Assembly: GCA_016713425.1 (NCBI GenBank)
Contig: JADJPE010000005.1
Span: 1,364,001-1,428,000 of the forward strand
Origin: Deltaproteobacteria bacterium
GTDB taxonomy: Bacteria > Myxococcota > Kuafuiibacteriia > Kuafuiibacteriales > Kuafuiibacteriaceae
Direction: 5' to 3'
Length of the DNA stretch: 64,000 bases
Shown here: positions 34,115 to 42,347 of the stretch, in pieces
Position numbering within the stretch: the first letter of the stretch is position 1
How the letters are laid out: each line of letters begins with the position of its first letter
Translations under genes and position numbers: made by a program
The notes under the pieces: generated by a model
Seen by the model: the letters and a program-made list of their open reading frames with translations, nothing else
Told to the model about the DNA's origin: nothing
The model's database searches: none

Positions 34115-35605
34115 ATGAGATTAAGGACAACCGTATTCTGCGCACTCGTCGTAGGCGCGCTGGGCGCCGCCTCCACGGGCTGCGGCTCTGACGACACAAA
34201 CGGCCCGGGAAGCGCATTTGTCGACGCTGGACTCAAAGTCGACGCTTCCGCCAGCAACGATGCTTCCGGTAACGGCACCGAACAGGACGCCGGGACCAAC
34301 ATTCGCTTCGACAGCGGCATCCAGGTCGATGCCACGGTCGGAAGCGATGGCAGCATCACGACTGATACCGACGGCAGCGTCAACGCCGACGGCAGCGTCG
34401 ACACCGACGGCAGCGTCGACACCGACGGCAGCGTCGACACCGACGGCAGCGTCGGTACCGATGCGGGGCCACCTCCGTTGGCCACCGAAGGGCAACCTTG
34501 CGAGGCCGACCTCTCGTCGCCCACGCTCGACGGCAACTGCGAAGAGGATCTCTTCTGCTTCCCTTGGAACGCAGCAGCGGCTGCACAGTCGGGCGATGCG
34601 CAAATCGCCTCTTGTGTGCGGCTTTGCGAAGAAGACGCCGATTGCGCAGCGCCGAACAGCGTCTGCACCCTTGTTCGCCCGTGGGGCTTCAACCCCGAGC
34701 TTCTTCTCGGCGTCTGCGCACCATCGCGTGACGCCCAAATCGGGGAGAGCTGCGCACCAAGCCCGCGGCAAGGCGACTTCGCCGGGTGTACGGAGGGCCT
34801 TGAGTGCCAGGTCGGCCTGAGCGGATTCCTCCCTGAAGACTACGGAACTTGCGGCCAGAGCTGCATCCAGACCGAAGCTGGCGTCGAAGGTGAAGCATGC
34901 CCGGCCGAGTTCCCGGTTTGCAATGCGGCCACACCGACCGCAGATCAGCCGTCGACGGTCGGTCTATGCTCGGCGCGCTCGCTCCAAGCCGGTGACCACT
35001 GCGTGAACGGAGACGCCACGCAGACCTGCGATCTCGCGCAGGGCAGCATTCTCTGCCTCCCAACGGATGGCATGAGCGGTCTTTGCTTCGAGCTCTGCAT
35101 GCCCGACGATGCCGCTGAGGATTCTTGCCCCAGCATGAACGGCCGCGGCGTTGGTCTTCAAGCCTCGTGCGTCCCGTTCGATGCGACGGATCCGGCTTCG
35201 TTTGGCATTTGCAGCGCCAATTGTAGTGCAGAGGTTCCCGATCCCTGCCCGTCGACGTTGGGCGACTATAGCTGCCTGGGTTTTCAGTTCAGCGGCGGCG
35301 CTTCCGTCGATCTGTGCGGCGAGCTGGCGCCGCCGTTCAACCCACGGGAGTCGGTCATCATGAACGAAGGCGGCCAAATCGTGGGCATGCAGGAGCCTCA
35401 CGTGAACTGCGTGGAAGAATCGGACCTTCCTTGCGCACCGGGAAGCGCATGCTTCCCGCTGAATGCGACGCAGACCCAGGGGGCCTGCCTCACGTACTGT
35501 GACCCAACCGCGAGCCCCACCGGTTGTGAGCCCTACAACGACCCCACGGTGGAATGCAGGCTCCTCCTCGATCAAGACTACGGCTTGTGCTCGAAGCTGC
35601 AGTAG
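34115..35605 (+). CDS. Cys-rich secreted lipoprotein with a DTDGSV repeat
   Basis: 496 residues from the ATG at 34115 (ribosome-binding site AAGGA). The signal ends at lipobox ASTGC. A flexible segment (about 30-125) contains the repeat DTDGSV. The remainder has many cysteines in short spaced blocks (for example CEEDLFCFPWNAAA and CVRLCEEDADC), suggesting disulfide-bonded modules facing the periplasm or outside. Similar Cys-rich lipoproteins are common in Myxococcota, but no function is known. Confidence 0.85.
   Translation: MRLRTTVFCALVVGALGAASTGCGSDDTNGPGSAFVDAGLKVDASASNDASGNGTEQDAGTNIRFDSGIQVDATVGSDGSITTDTDGSVNADGSVDTDGSVDTDGSVDTDGSVGTDAGPPPLATEGQPCEADLSSPTLDGNCEEDLFCFPWNAAAAAQSGDAQIASCVRLCEEDADCAAPNSVCTLVRPWGFNPELLLGVCAPSRDAQIGESCAPSPRQGDFAGCTEGLECQVGLSGFLPEDYGTCGQSCIQTEAGVEGEACPAEFPVCNAATPTADQPSTVGLCSARSLQAGDHCVNGDATQTCDLAQGSILCLPTDGMSGLCFELCMPDDAAEDSCPSMNGRGVGLQASCVPFDATDPASFGICSANCSAEVPDPCPSTLGDYSCLGFQFSGGASVDLCGELAPPFNPRESVIMNEGGQIVGMQEPHVNCVEESDLPCAPGSACFPLNATQTQGACLTYCDPTASPTGCEPYNDPTVECRLLLDQDYGLCSKLQ
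34360..34456 (+). repeat. 18-bp in-frame repeat in the Cys-rich lipoprotein gene
   Basis: About five copies of an 18-bp unit (GACACCGACGGCAGCGTC) encode DTDGSV; the first copies vary (DTDGSVNADGSV). Confidence 0.88.
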
Positions 35606-35635
35606 CCAAGGCGATTTCACGGCCTTGACGTAGTC

Positions 35636-36166
35636 ATGCGACGACGACCGCTCACCCAACGATGGCTGATCGCTTCAGCGTTCTTTGGGATGAGCGGCGT
35701 CGCACTCGGCGCATTCGCTGCCCATCTGCTGAGATCAAGACTAGATCCGCGGGCCTTCGAGATCTTCGAGGTCGGTGCCCGCTATCAGATGTACCACGCG
35801 CTCCTGCTTGGGGTCTTCGGCGTGCTCGAGCAGATGAAGGGCATCGATCGGGTCAACCGCGGAGGAGAAAGCACTGGGACTGGCGCTGGCGCTGGAACTG
35901 GCGCTGGAACTGGCGCTGGAACTGGCGCTGGAACTGGCGCTGGAACTGGCGCTGGAACTGGCGCTGGAACTGAACAAGGAGAACGGCGGGACCTTGGTCT
36001 GACGTGGGCTGGCGCGCTTGTGACCGGTGGTATCGTGGTGTTCAGCGGCAGCTTGTATCTGCTTGCGATCACCGGCCAAAGTTGGCTGGGAGCGGTCACC
36101 CCGATCGGCGGCCTTGCGCTCCTCGGTGGATGGGCCGCGTTCTTGCGCGCATCGATCAGATGGTGA
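35636..36166 (+). CDS. DUF423 family membrane protein with a Gly/Thr/Ala repeat loop
   Basis: 176 residues. The N terminus (SAFFGMSGVALGAFAAHLL) and the YQMYHALLLGVFG helix are DUF423 hallmarks (E. coli YgdD type); two more helices follow at the C terminus. The usual protein is about 120-125 residues; the excess is a TGAG repeat loop placed between helices 2 and 3, which would lie on one face of the membrane. Function of the family is unknown. The 3' end overlaps the convergent response-regulator gene by 11 bp. Confidence 0.88.
   Translation: MRRRPLTQRWLIASAFFGMSGVALGAFAAHLLRSRLDPRAFEIFEVGARYQMYHALLLGVFGVLEQMKGIDRVNRGGESTGTGAGAGTGAGTGAGTGAGTGAGTGAGTGAGTEQGERRDLGLTWAGALVTGGIVVFSGSLYLLAITGQSWLGAVTPIGGLALLGGWAAFLRASIRW
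35877..35971 (+). repeat. 12-bp in-frame repeat in the DUF423 gene
   Basis: Seven to eight nearly identical copies of ACTGGCGCTGGA encode (TGAG)n. Near-identity between copies suggests recent expansion or ongoing slippage. Confidence 0.9.
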
Positions 36167-36821
36167 TGATGCCTTCGCGAATGCCTTCGGTCACCGCCTC
36201 GACGCGATTGCTCACGTCAAGCTTCTCATAGATGTGTTCGAGATGCGTCCGGATGGTCGCCTTCGATAACCCGAGAACCTTGGCTGCCTCTTGATTGGAG
36301 AGCCCCTTTGCGATGAGCTGCAAGATCTCCAGCTCACGCTCAGTCAGATTCGTCGCCGCGGTCGTCATCTGCTCCGGCTGCGAATCCTTCTGCTCGACAC
36401 CCTTGCCAATGATCCGAAGGAGCGCGCGCGCTAGATTTGGCTGGATGACCGAGCCACCGTCTTTGACGTCCTTGATCGCCTCGACGATCTTCTCGACCGG
36501 TGTCCCCTTGAGGAGATAGCCGGCAGCACCCGCCCCGATGGCCTCGATCACTTTCTCCTCTTCATCGAAAATCGTGAAGATGAGGATTTCAATCTCGGGA
36601 TGCGTCTCCTTCACTCTCCGGGTCACGTCGATCCCGCTCATCTGAGGAAGGCCGAGATCAAGCAGAAGGACCTCTGGCTTGACCTCTTCGATCTTCTCGA
36701 GGGCGGCTTCGCCTGAGAGCGCTTCTCCGACGACTTCGATAGCATCGAAGGTATCCAGCAACTTGATTTGCGCTTTGAGAATATTGGGCTGGTCCTCGAC
36801 TACGAGTACGCGAATGGCCAT
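36156..36821 (-). CDS. NarL/FixJ-type response regulator
   Basis: 221 residues. Receiver domain: acidic pair in VVEDQP, phosphoacceptor Asp in LLLDLGLPQMSG, Thr in LIFTIFDE and Lys in YLLKGTPVEK. The C-terminal LuxR-type helix-turn-helix reads LTERELEILQLIAKGLSNQE with SKATIRTHLEHI as recognition helix. No histidine-kinase gene is next to it, so it is an orphan regulator in this window. The ATG is 16 bp from a GGGC-rich leader; a promoter is not obvious. Confidence 0.94.
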   Translation of the reverse strand: MAIRVLVVEDQPNILKAQIKLLDTFDAIEVVGEALSGEAALEKIEEVKPEVLLLDLGLPQMSGIDVTRRVKETHPEIEILIFTIFDEEEKVIEAIGAGAAGYLLKGTPVEKIVEAIKDVKDGGSVIQPNLARALLRIIGKGVEQKDSQPEQMTTAATNLTERELEILQLIAKGLSNQEAAKVLGLSKATIRTHLEHIYEKLDVSNRVEAVTEGIREGIITI

Positions 36822-37050
36822 TGGGCGCGGATACTAGCCTGTTGGGGCCCTCACCCACAACTTGCCAGTTGCGTTCGGCCGAGAAAAGCGGCAGCCGATC
36901 GACAAGCGCCACGAAACTGTGCCGAGCAGTCAGCCGATAAGCACAAGGATGGGTGTGGTGGGCGCTTGGTCGGGCCAAAATGGGTCAAGCAACCCATGGA
37001 CTCTCGCTCCATCAGGACCTAGACGTGGGCGCGAGGAACCCGAATCCCGG

Positions 37051-37539
37051 ATGAGCGGCTCGGGCACGTCCACGTCGGGCGCATCCAGGTCGACCTCGGC
37101 TTCCTCTTCGACCCTCAACGCAGCCACCGCCCTCGGCGTATGCTTCATTGAGCGGGGTTCGCTCGGTAGGTCGCTCCTTTCCGGTGCGGCGACCGGCAGC
37201 CTCGTGTCGGGTTGCGCGGCCCTTGCCCTGAGCGGAATCACCCACGCGATCGCCCACCGGCGCAGCCGGCAGACCGCACAGGAAGCGCTCCACGCAATCG
37301 CCCGAGACACACTGACCGCCGGGGCCTTCGGTGCCCTCTTCGGTACGACCGTCGGCGGCACCCAGTTCTTGATTGGACGATACGTCCCCGGGAGAACGCT
37401 TGGATTCCTCGCCAGCCTCGCAGCCGTCGTCGCCTGTTCGTGGGGATTGGTCGCGGCGAGGAGCGCCTTCATCACACGAACAACTCATTCGCAGGATCCA
37501 CGAAACGAGTCCGCCCCACGAACCGATACACACGTTTGA
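37051..37539 (+). CDS. Small Gly/Ala-rich membrane protein
   Basis: 162 residues from the ATG at 37051; codon third positions are strongly G/C in this frame. After a Ser/Thr-rich N terminus come two hydrophobic Gly/Ala-rich hairpins (LLSGAATGSLVSGCAALALS and TAGAFGALFGTTVGGTQFLI) and a last helix (LASLAAVVACSWGLVAARS). No family recognised. The Gly spacing recalls glycine-zipper membrane proteins. It precedes two more genes on the same strand with gaps of 33 and 54 bp, likely one transcript. Confidence 0.6.
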   Translation: MSGSGTSTSGASRSTSASSSTLNAATALGVCFIERGSLGRSLLSGAATGSLVSGCAALALSGITHAIAHRRSRQTAQEALHAIARDTLTAGAFGALFGTTVGGTQFLIGRYVPGRTLGFLASLAAVVACSWGLVAARSAFITRTTHSQDPRNESAPRTDTHV

Positions 37540-37572
37540 GCAAGGTCATCGCCCGCAGAAGGATAAGAACAC

Positions 37573-38400
37573 ATGGAACCCATCGTAGCCCGGCCCACCA
37601 CCACCGCAGCCCTCCCCCCCGTCTCTGACCGCGCCGCCGAAAAATACAACGCGGCCTACGCGGCGACACCGCCGTCGACGACGGCCTCGAGCGGGCCGCG
37701 CCGAGATGACGACGCGATGGATGCGCCACGCCGACAACCGGCCGGATCGGTCCTCACCCCGCCCATTGCGTACCGTCTCGCGGGACTCAAAAACGAGAAA
37801 ATTGGTCGAGGCCCCGATAATGTGAACTTCAACAAGCTCTTTGATGAAGAGACGAAAAAGCTCGGGGAGGCGCGGAGCGAAAAATGGAACGCTGCCAAAG
37901 CGCACGCGAACCGCGAGAAGGGAGGCTTTGGTCTCTGGACGCGGAAGGCGAAGACCCGAGACGCGGCTGTGGAGAGGGCAGCCAAGAAGCACGCGGACGC
38001 AATCAAGTCCGAGGCCTCCGCACGCGCCGCGCGCCGAGCACGGCAGAGTGTCCCCAAGGCTCAACGCGCCGCCCAATACGGTAAGACGGGTGGGATCGCG
38101 GCCGCAAGCTGGACAGCCGTCGTCTCGGGCGCCAGCAACATCAAGCAGGTCCGGGCCGGCCAAAAGACAATGGGGACCGCAGCCCTCGACTGGGCACAGG
38201 ACGCGAGCATTGCGGGCGTCGCCGGCGCGGTGGCGGGCGCCACGGTGGGGATCCTCGGCAACATCGGCACCGGGATGCCCGCCCGCATTATGAGCGTCGT
38301 CGTTGGCTACTTCGGCTCCGCAGCGATCAGTGTTCTGACCGCCGAGGGACTCGATCGACTCGCGCTCAAAGCTCGGGGCCTGCCTACGCAATCAGCCTAG
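37573..38400 (+). CDS. Protein with a charged N-terminal half and Gly/Ala-rich membrane C terminus
   Basis: 275 residues, no family recognised. Residues 1-70 are Pro/Ala/Thr-rich; about 70-160 are strongly charged and helical (KAHANREKGGFGLWTRKAKT); residues 165-260 contain Gly/Ala-rich hydrophobic helices (DASIAGVAGAVAGATVGILG) similar in style to the preceding protein. No signal peptide. Sandwiched between a membrane protein and a peptidoglycan-active enzyme. This could be a membrane-inserting effector or holin-like protein, but that is inference from context. Confidence 0.65.
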   Translation: MEPIVARPTTTAALPPVSDRAAEKYNAAYAATPPSTTASSGPRRDDDAMDAPRRQPAGSVLTPPIAYRLAGLKNEKIGRGPDNVNFNKLFDEETKKLGEARSEKWNAAKAHANREKGGFGLWTRKAKTRDAAVERAAKKHADAIKSEASARAARRARQSVPKAQRAAQYGKTGGIAAASWTAVVSGASNIKQVRAGQKTMGTAALDWAQDASIAGVAGAVAGATVGILGNIGTGMPARIMSVVVGYFGSAAISVLTAEGLDRLALKARGLPTQSA

Positions 38401-38454
38401 ACCACCCCACCAAAGACGCAACCTGACGGTCATGTGGTCGAGAACCTAAACCCC

Positions 38455-39651
38455 ATGACGACACTCTCGACCATTGCTCAGGACGCTCGCGTAACTCGTC
38501 AAGAAGTCGGAACAATTGAAAGCTCGGTTGCACGAGGGACCATCGACCGACCCGAGCTCGAAACCTTCGTCAACCAACACTGGGATATCTTCGACTCCGA
38601 CGCGCGGACAAGCATCAACGGTTTGCTCGGCCGCATAGGTGCGCCTCAACACCGGAACACCGGAACGGTTCAACTTCGGTCCGAGCCGAGCCTTTCCGCG
38701 GTCTTCTCAGGGGACGTCGTTCTCGGACGCGAGCGAAATCCGACCCACGAAAGTGTCGTCTTCGTTCAGCGCGCACTGATGGCGTTGGCGAAGCGCGATG
38801 AGAATCCCCGGCTGATGCCCGAGGGAGGTGCCGATGGAAATTTCGGGACCAACACGGACCGCGCCGTGCGCGCCTTTCAAGAGGACGTCATGCGCCTCCC
38901 CGACGACGAAGTCGATGGTCTGGTTGGACCCGATACCATCGCGGCCCTCGACGACGATCTCCGCAATGGCGAACCGACCTCACCGACGCCTCCCACTTCA
39001 TCGACCGGTCGCACCCGGTTCAGTTTCACGCCGAATGCGGACGCACTTCGCACAGCGAAGCGCTCCGCGGCTGGTGCGCGATTCGTGAGAAGGACCCCAG
39101 AGTTCGCCTCGATCTATCGCCGCGCCGAGTCCCTAACCGGAGTTCCCGCCGAGTTCCTCGCGGCCCTGCATGCGAACGAATCGGGTCAGAGCGAATCCCG
39201 GTCGTTGGGCCCGGAGTCAGGCTTCGGCCTCGATGACCGCTGGGTCACCACGGGCTGGGCCAATCGGCAGCTCGCGCGGTACGGACTCGGCACGTGGGCC
39301 CGCGGCCAGAATTCCAGTCGCGCCGCGCTCCAGAGCGCCGTCGTCGCCGCGGAACACTTCAAGCGAAACGCGGGCGCCATCGACGTGCGCGTTGGTCCTT
39401 CGATGACGACGCGCGAGGTCGCGGGGGCCGTCACCTGCTATACGTCGGGCATCCGAAGTGGGCAGAGCGCGCTTCGTTCGGGCCGAAGCTGGATGTTTGA
39501 CCCGAACGACACCAATCCGCATCCGCTCCATCCGGGCGGGACGTCGCGGACGGCCGGCGGGCGCACGGTCCGTGTTCCGCCAGGTCGCAAGGAAGGACTC
39601 CTGCGATGGGACGTCTTGATTCCGATGGCGAGCGAGATTCTCACCGCCTGA
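38455..39651 (+). CDS. Peptidoglycan-binding protein with a lytic-transglycosylase-like domain
   Basis: 398 residues from the ATG at 38455 (a GTG at 38434 is also in frame). Residues 1-65 form a helical domain (TIAQDARVTRQEVGTIESSV). A peptidoglycan-binding type-1 domain follows (about 95-170, with ADGNFGTNTDRAVRAFQ and VDGLVGPDTIAAL), then a Pro/Thr linker and a lysozyme/transglycosylase-like domain whose FLAALHANESGQSESR carries a likely catalytic Glu. There is no export signal, so it must be released by lysis or by a specialised secretion system, as for endolysins or contact-dependent effectors. Confidence 0.8.
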   Translation: MTTLSTIAQDARVTRQEVGTIESSVARGTIDRPELETFVNQHWDIFDSDARTSINGLLGRIGAPQHRNTGTVQLRSEPSLSAVFSGDVVLGRERNPTHESVVFVQRALMALAKRDENPRLMPEGGADGNFGTNTDRAVRAFQEDVMRLPDDEVDGLVGPDTIAALDDDLRNGEPTSPTPPTSSTGRTRFSFTPNADALRTAKRSAAGARFVRRTPEFASIYRRAESLTGVPAEFLAALHANESGQSESRSLGPESGFGLDDRWVTTGWANRQLARYGLGTWARGQNSSRAALQSAVVAAEHFKRNAGAIDVRVGPSMTTREVAGAVTCYTSGIRSGQSALRSGRSWMFDPNDTNPHPLHPGGTSRTAGGRTVRVPPGRKEGLLRWDVLIPMASEILTA

Positions 39652-39680
39652 CGCAGCGCCACGCGGTGAGCGCAGCGGCC

Positions 39681-40568
39681 TCAAACGGGGTCGTGAAGCC
39701 GGGCACCCATCGCTCCGTCGATCGCAACCGTCGCACCCGAAATGAAACTTGCCTCGGGCGAGGCAAGAAACCGAACCACCTCGGCCACCTCGGCCGGCGT
39801 CGCGATGCGACCGATCGGATGGGCGACATCGAGCTCGGCGCGGGCTTCGGGGCGTCCTGCGAATCCCTCCTCGAGCATCGGCGTAGCCGTGGCCGCGGGT
39901 GCAACCGCGTTGACGCGAACCCGACCTCCCAGATCGACCGCCATCGCCCTCGTAAGCCCCAGAAGCGCCGCTTTCGAGGTGGCGTAGGCGACGAACCCCG
40001 CCTTCGTCAAATGCGCATGAATGCTCCCCACGTTGACGACTGAACCCTTCCCCGCTTCGAGCGCGGCGAGAAGGCTCTGACAGAGGAGAGCCGGCGCGAC
40101 GAGGTTCACGTTCAAAGTCACCTGCCAATCGTGCGCCGAGAAGTCAGCCACGCCACCCAAGACCTGAACCGCGGCGTTGTTGACGAGCGCCGTGAGTGCA
40201 CGCCCAGAAGATCTATTCCCGGAGTCGGCGCCTACGCCCAACCCCGAGGCTGAGGCTGAGGCTGAGGCTGAGGCTGAGGCTGAGGCTGATCCCGAGCCCG
40301 AGTCCATGTCCACGTCGACGCGGGGCAAGTGGTCGAGGATCTCCTCAGAAATTTCACGCCGATAGGTGGACTCGGTCACGAAACGCTGGAGGTCACAGAG
40401 AACAAAGCGATCCATGTTCACCGAGACCCGATCCAAACCGATCACCCGGTAGCCGGCCGCCTCGAAAGTCTCACACAACGCAACGCCAATGCCGCCTGCG
40501 GCCCCCGTAATCAAGGCCGCAGGCTCACGTTGCACAAGAGGTTGAGGTTTCACTCGCCCGGCGTTCAC
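39681..40568 (-). CDS. Short-chain dehydrogenase/reductase with a Ser/Ala repeat insert
   Basis: 295 residues. Classical SDR motifs: ITGAAGGIG, VNNAAVQ, VNVGSIHA (Ser), YATSK (Tyr/Lys) and the C-terminal SFISGATVAIDGAMGA. Between beta-4 and the NNA motif lies an insert of (SA)n (residues about 85-120) not found in the family. Last gene of a 4-bp-coupled chain with the dehydrogenase and cytidylyltransferase genes, so a role in making a nucleotide-activated keto sugar acid is plausible. Confidence 0.9.
   Translation of the reverse strand: MNAGRVKPQPLVQREPAALITGAAGGIGVALCETFEAAGYRVIGLDRVSVNMDRFVLCDLQRFVTESTYRREISEEILDHLPRVDVDMDSGSGSASASASASASASASGLGVGADSGNRSSGRALTALVNNAAVQVLGGVADFSAHDWQVTLNVNLVAPALLCQSLLAALEAGKGSVVNVGSIHAHLTKAGFVAYATSKAALLGLTRAMAVDLGGRVRVNAVAPAATATPMLEEGFAGRPEARAELDVAHPIGRIATPAEVAEVVRFLASPEASFISGATVAIDGAMGARLHDPV
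40244..40289 (-). repeat. 6-bp in-frame repeat in the SDR gene
   Basis: Seven to eight identical copies of GAGGCT (plus strand) encode (SA)n in the SDR insert. Confidence 0.88.
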
Positions 40569-41554
40569 GCGTCACCCGCCGGCGCATCACCGGATTCACC
40601 GAAAAAACCCTGGAGAATGCGGAGTGCGCGCTCGCTGGTCGCGTACACCGCGTCCCGCGTGTTCGACGCGTTGTGGGATCCAAAAACAACCTGTTCGAAC
40701 CCGCGGAGCGGTGAGTCGGCCGACAAGGGCTCCGTCTCGAGGACATCGAGAGCCGCTGAGTGCACATGACCGCTCGCCAGGGCCGCGACGAGAGCCCCGG
40801 TCTCGATCAACGGGCCGCGCGCAACATTGATGACGCGAGTCCCGGGCTTGGCTTGCGCGAGCGTCTCGCGGTTGAGCATGTGCCGATTCTGCGGCGTCAG
40901 AGCACAGCAAAAAACAAGAAAATCGCACTCGTTGAGCCGCTCGGGCCAAGTCGCAACGTCGACGGGACCACCGCTCTGCGCACCATCATCCGGTTTGTAG
41001 AAGGGGTCGTAGGCAATCACGCGCATGTCGGCCGCGTGCGCTCGACGCGCGAAGTTCCGGCCGATGTCACCCAAGCCGATCGTCCCGACCGTGCGCCCAA
41101 AGAGCGAGATGCCACACGGCTTGGGCCATGAACCCGCACGTACACCGCGGTCGATCAGGAAGGTTTCGCGTGCGAGCGCAATGACATACCCCATCGCGAC
41201 GTCCGCGACTTCGCGTCCAAACATGCGAGGCGTATTGGCGACCGGGAGACCCAAGGCCTGGGCCGCCGCAAAGTCGACATTGTCGACGCCGACACCCCAC
41301 TTCACGATCGCGCGAAGTCGTCCCGTCTTGCCGGCCTCGAGGACGCGATGGCTCGCCGGATCGTCTCCGATGATCCAACCGTCGAAATCGGGCAGCTTCT
41401 CGATCAGCGCCGACTCCGAAAGCGTCTGGACGATATCCGGGCATTCGAAGTCCCAACCCGTCGAGGCCATCAAAGACGCGAGACCGCCCTCGCGGATCAT
41501 TCGGAGCATCGGCGGGCACGTAACGAGGACGCGTTTGGCCGGTGTTTTGTTCAT
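40565..41554 (-). CDS. D-2-hydroxyacid dehydrogenase (phosphoglycerate dehydrogenase-like)
   Basis: 329 residues. NAD-binding GLGDIGRNFARRA, the Arg of VINVARGPLIE, the Glu in VLETEPL, and a His near the C terminus (FGSHNAS) give the Arg-Glu-His catalytic set of the family. Start and stop overlap its neighbours by 4 bp on both sides (40565-40568, 41551-41554), so translation is coupled with the SDR and the cytidylyltransferase. In such a setting these enzymes probably act on a sugar-acid precursor rather than on 3-phosphoglycerate; this is inference. Confidence 0.92.
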   Translation of the reverse strand: MNKTPAKRVLVTCPPMLRMIREGGLASLMASTGWDFECPDIVQTLSESALIEKLPDFDGWIIGDDPASHRVLEAGKTGRLRAIVKWGVGVDNVDFAAAQALGLPVANTPRMFGREVADVAMGYVIALARETFLIDRGVRAGSWPKPCGISLFGRTVGTIGLGDIGRNFARRAHAADMRVIAYDPFYKPDDGAQSGGPVDVATWPERLNECDFLVFCCALTPQNRHMLNRETLAQAKPGTRVINVARGPLIETGALVAALASGHVHSAALDVLETEPLSADSPLRGFEQVVFGSHNASNTRDAVYATSERALRILQGFFGESGDAPAGDA

Positions 41555-42234
41555 ACGACCCCCCGTGCGATGAGCTCAGCCAAGGCCCAGTCATCGGGCG
41601 TATCGATGTCGATCGCTTCGATGCGTCGCATCGGAAACATGCCGGGCTTCTCTCCAATGCGCGCGTTGAGCTTCTCGAAGGACGCTCGGGTGAACGCGTA
41701 AAGGCAAGAGTTCTCCTCGAACCACGGCTCCAGATCCTGCGTTCGAATGAGGTTCTTGGGATCGTGGTTCACCGCCGAGCCGTCCGCGCGATAGAAGCGC
41801 GTCTGCATCCGGTTCACGGTGAAAAGGCTATCCATCGAACCGGTTTCGACCCCGCGCGTGAAATCAGCCAGGACCTGGCGGATGGTCGGCGCGCTCAGGA
41901 ATGGGTTCGTCGTGTGCGTCATCAAGTAGACATCCGCGGGGACACTTTGAACATCGTCGGCCAAGACGCGGTTCATACTCACCATGTCACCGCAAAGCTC
42001 CGGCTTTCGATCGCGGATGAGGACTCGAGCCGAATCGACCAGACCGTGTTCGGCGAGAATCTCGCGGGCGTCGGTGTTGATGACAACCTTGGAGACCGCC
42101 TCCACGTCCAGGAGCGAATCGAGAATCCATCGAAAAAGAGGCTTGTGACCAAGCACTCGAAAGTTCTTCTTGGGAACGCGTTCGCTGTGCGCCTTCATCG
42201 GCAGAAGCGCGACAATCGATCGTTTATCGCTCAT
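41551..42234 (-). CDS. CMP-sialic acid synthetase-like cytidylyltransferase
   Basis: 227 residues of the NeuA/KdsB nucleotidyltransferase type: ALLPMKAHSERVPKKNFRVL is the CTP-binding N terminus, YLMTHTTNPFLSAPTI the central strand with substrate contacts, and AIDIDTPDDWALAELI the C-terminal metal-binding Asp block. The family activates nonulosonic acids with CMP before transfer to surface glycans. The sugar actually used is unknown, as no neuB-like synthase lies in the window. Confidence 0.9.
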   Translation of the reverse strand: MSDKRSIVALLPMKAHSERVPKKNFRVLGHKPLFRWILDSLLDVEAVSKVVINTDAREILAEHGLVDSARVLIRDRKPELCGDMVSMNRVLADDVQSVPADVYLMTHTTNPFLSAPTIRQVLADFTRGVETGSMDSLFTVNRMQTRFYRADGSAVNHDPKNLIRTQDLEPWFEENSCLYAFTRASFEKLNARIGEKPGMFPMRRIEAIDIDTPDDWALAELIARGVV

Positions 42235-42316
42235 GGGACATCCTTCATCTCTATGACTGGGGGTCGTGAATCATGGATCATCAATGACGAATGGTGAAGT
42301 GCAGGTCGGGATTCTT

Positions 42317-42335
42317 GGTGCACCAGTGGTGCACC
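42317..42335. promoter_or_regulatory. Twin GGTGCACC palindromes in the glycan operon gap
   Basis: Two identical 8-bp palindromes GGTGCACC (42317-42324 and 42328-42335), spaced 11 bp start to start, lie in the 113-bp gap between the glycosyltransferase stop and the cytidylyltransferase start. Spacing by one helical turn suits a cooperative repressor site. As RNA they could also fold on each other; no T-run follows, so it is not an obvious terminator. Confidence 0.4.
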
Positions 42336-42347
42336 AGGAGTCGGAAA

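Noticed and set aside
37012..37533. Minus-strand frames opposite the small membrane protein
   Set aside because: Cys/Arg/Gly-rich composition without pattern; the plus strand shows hydrophobic helices and strong third-position GC.
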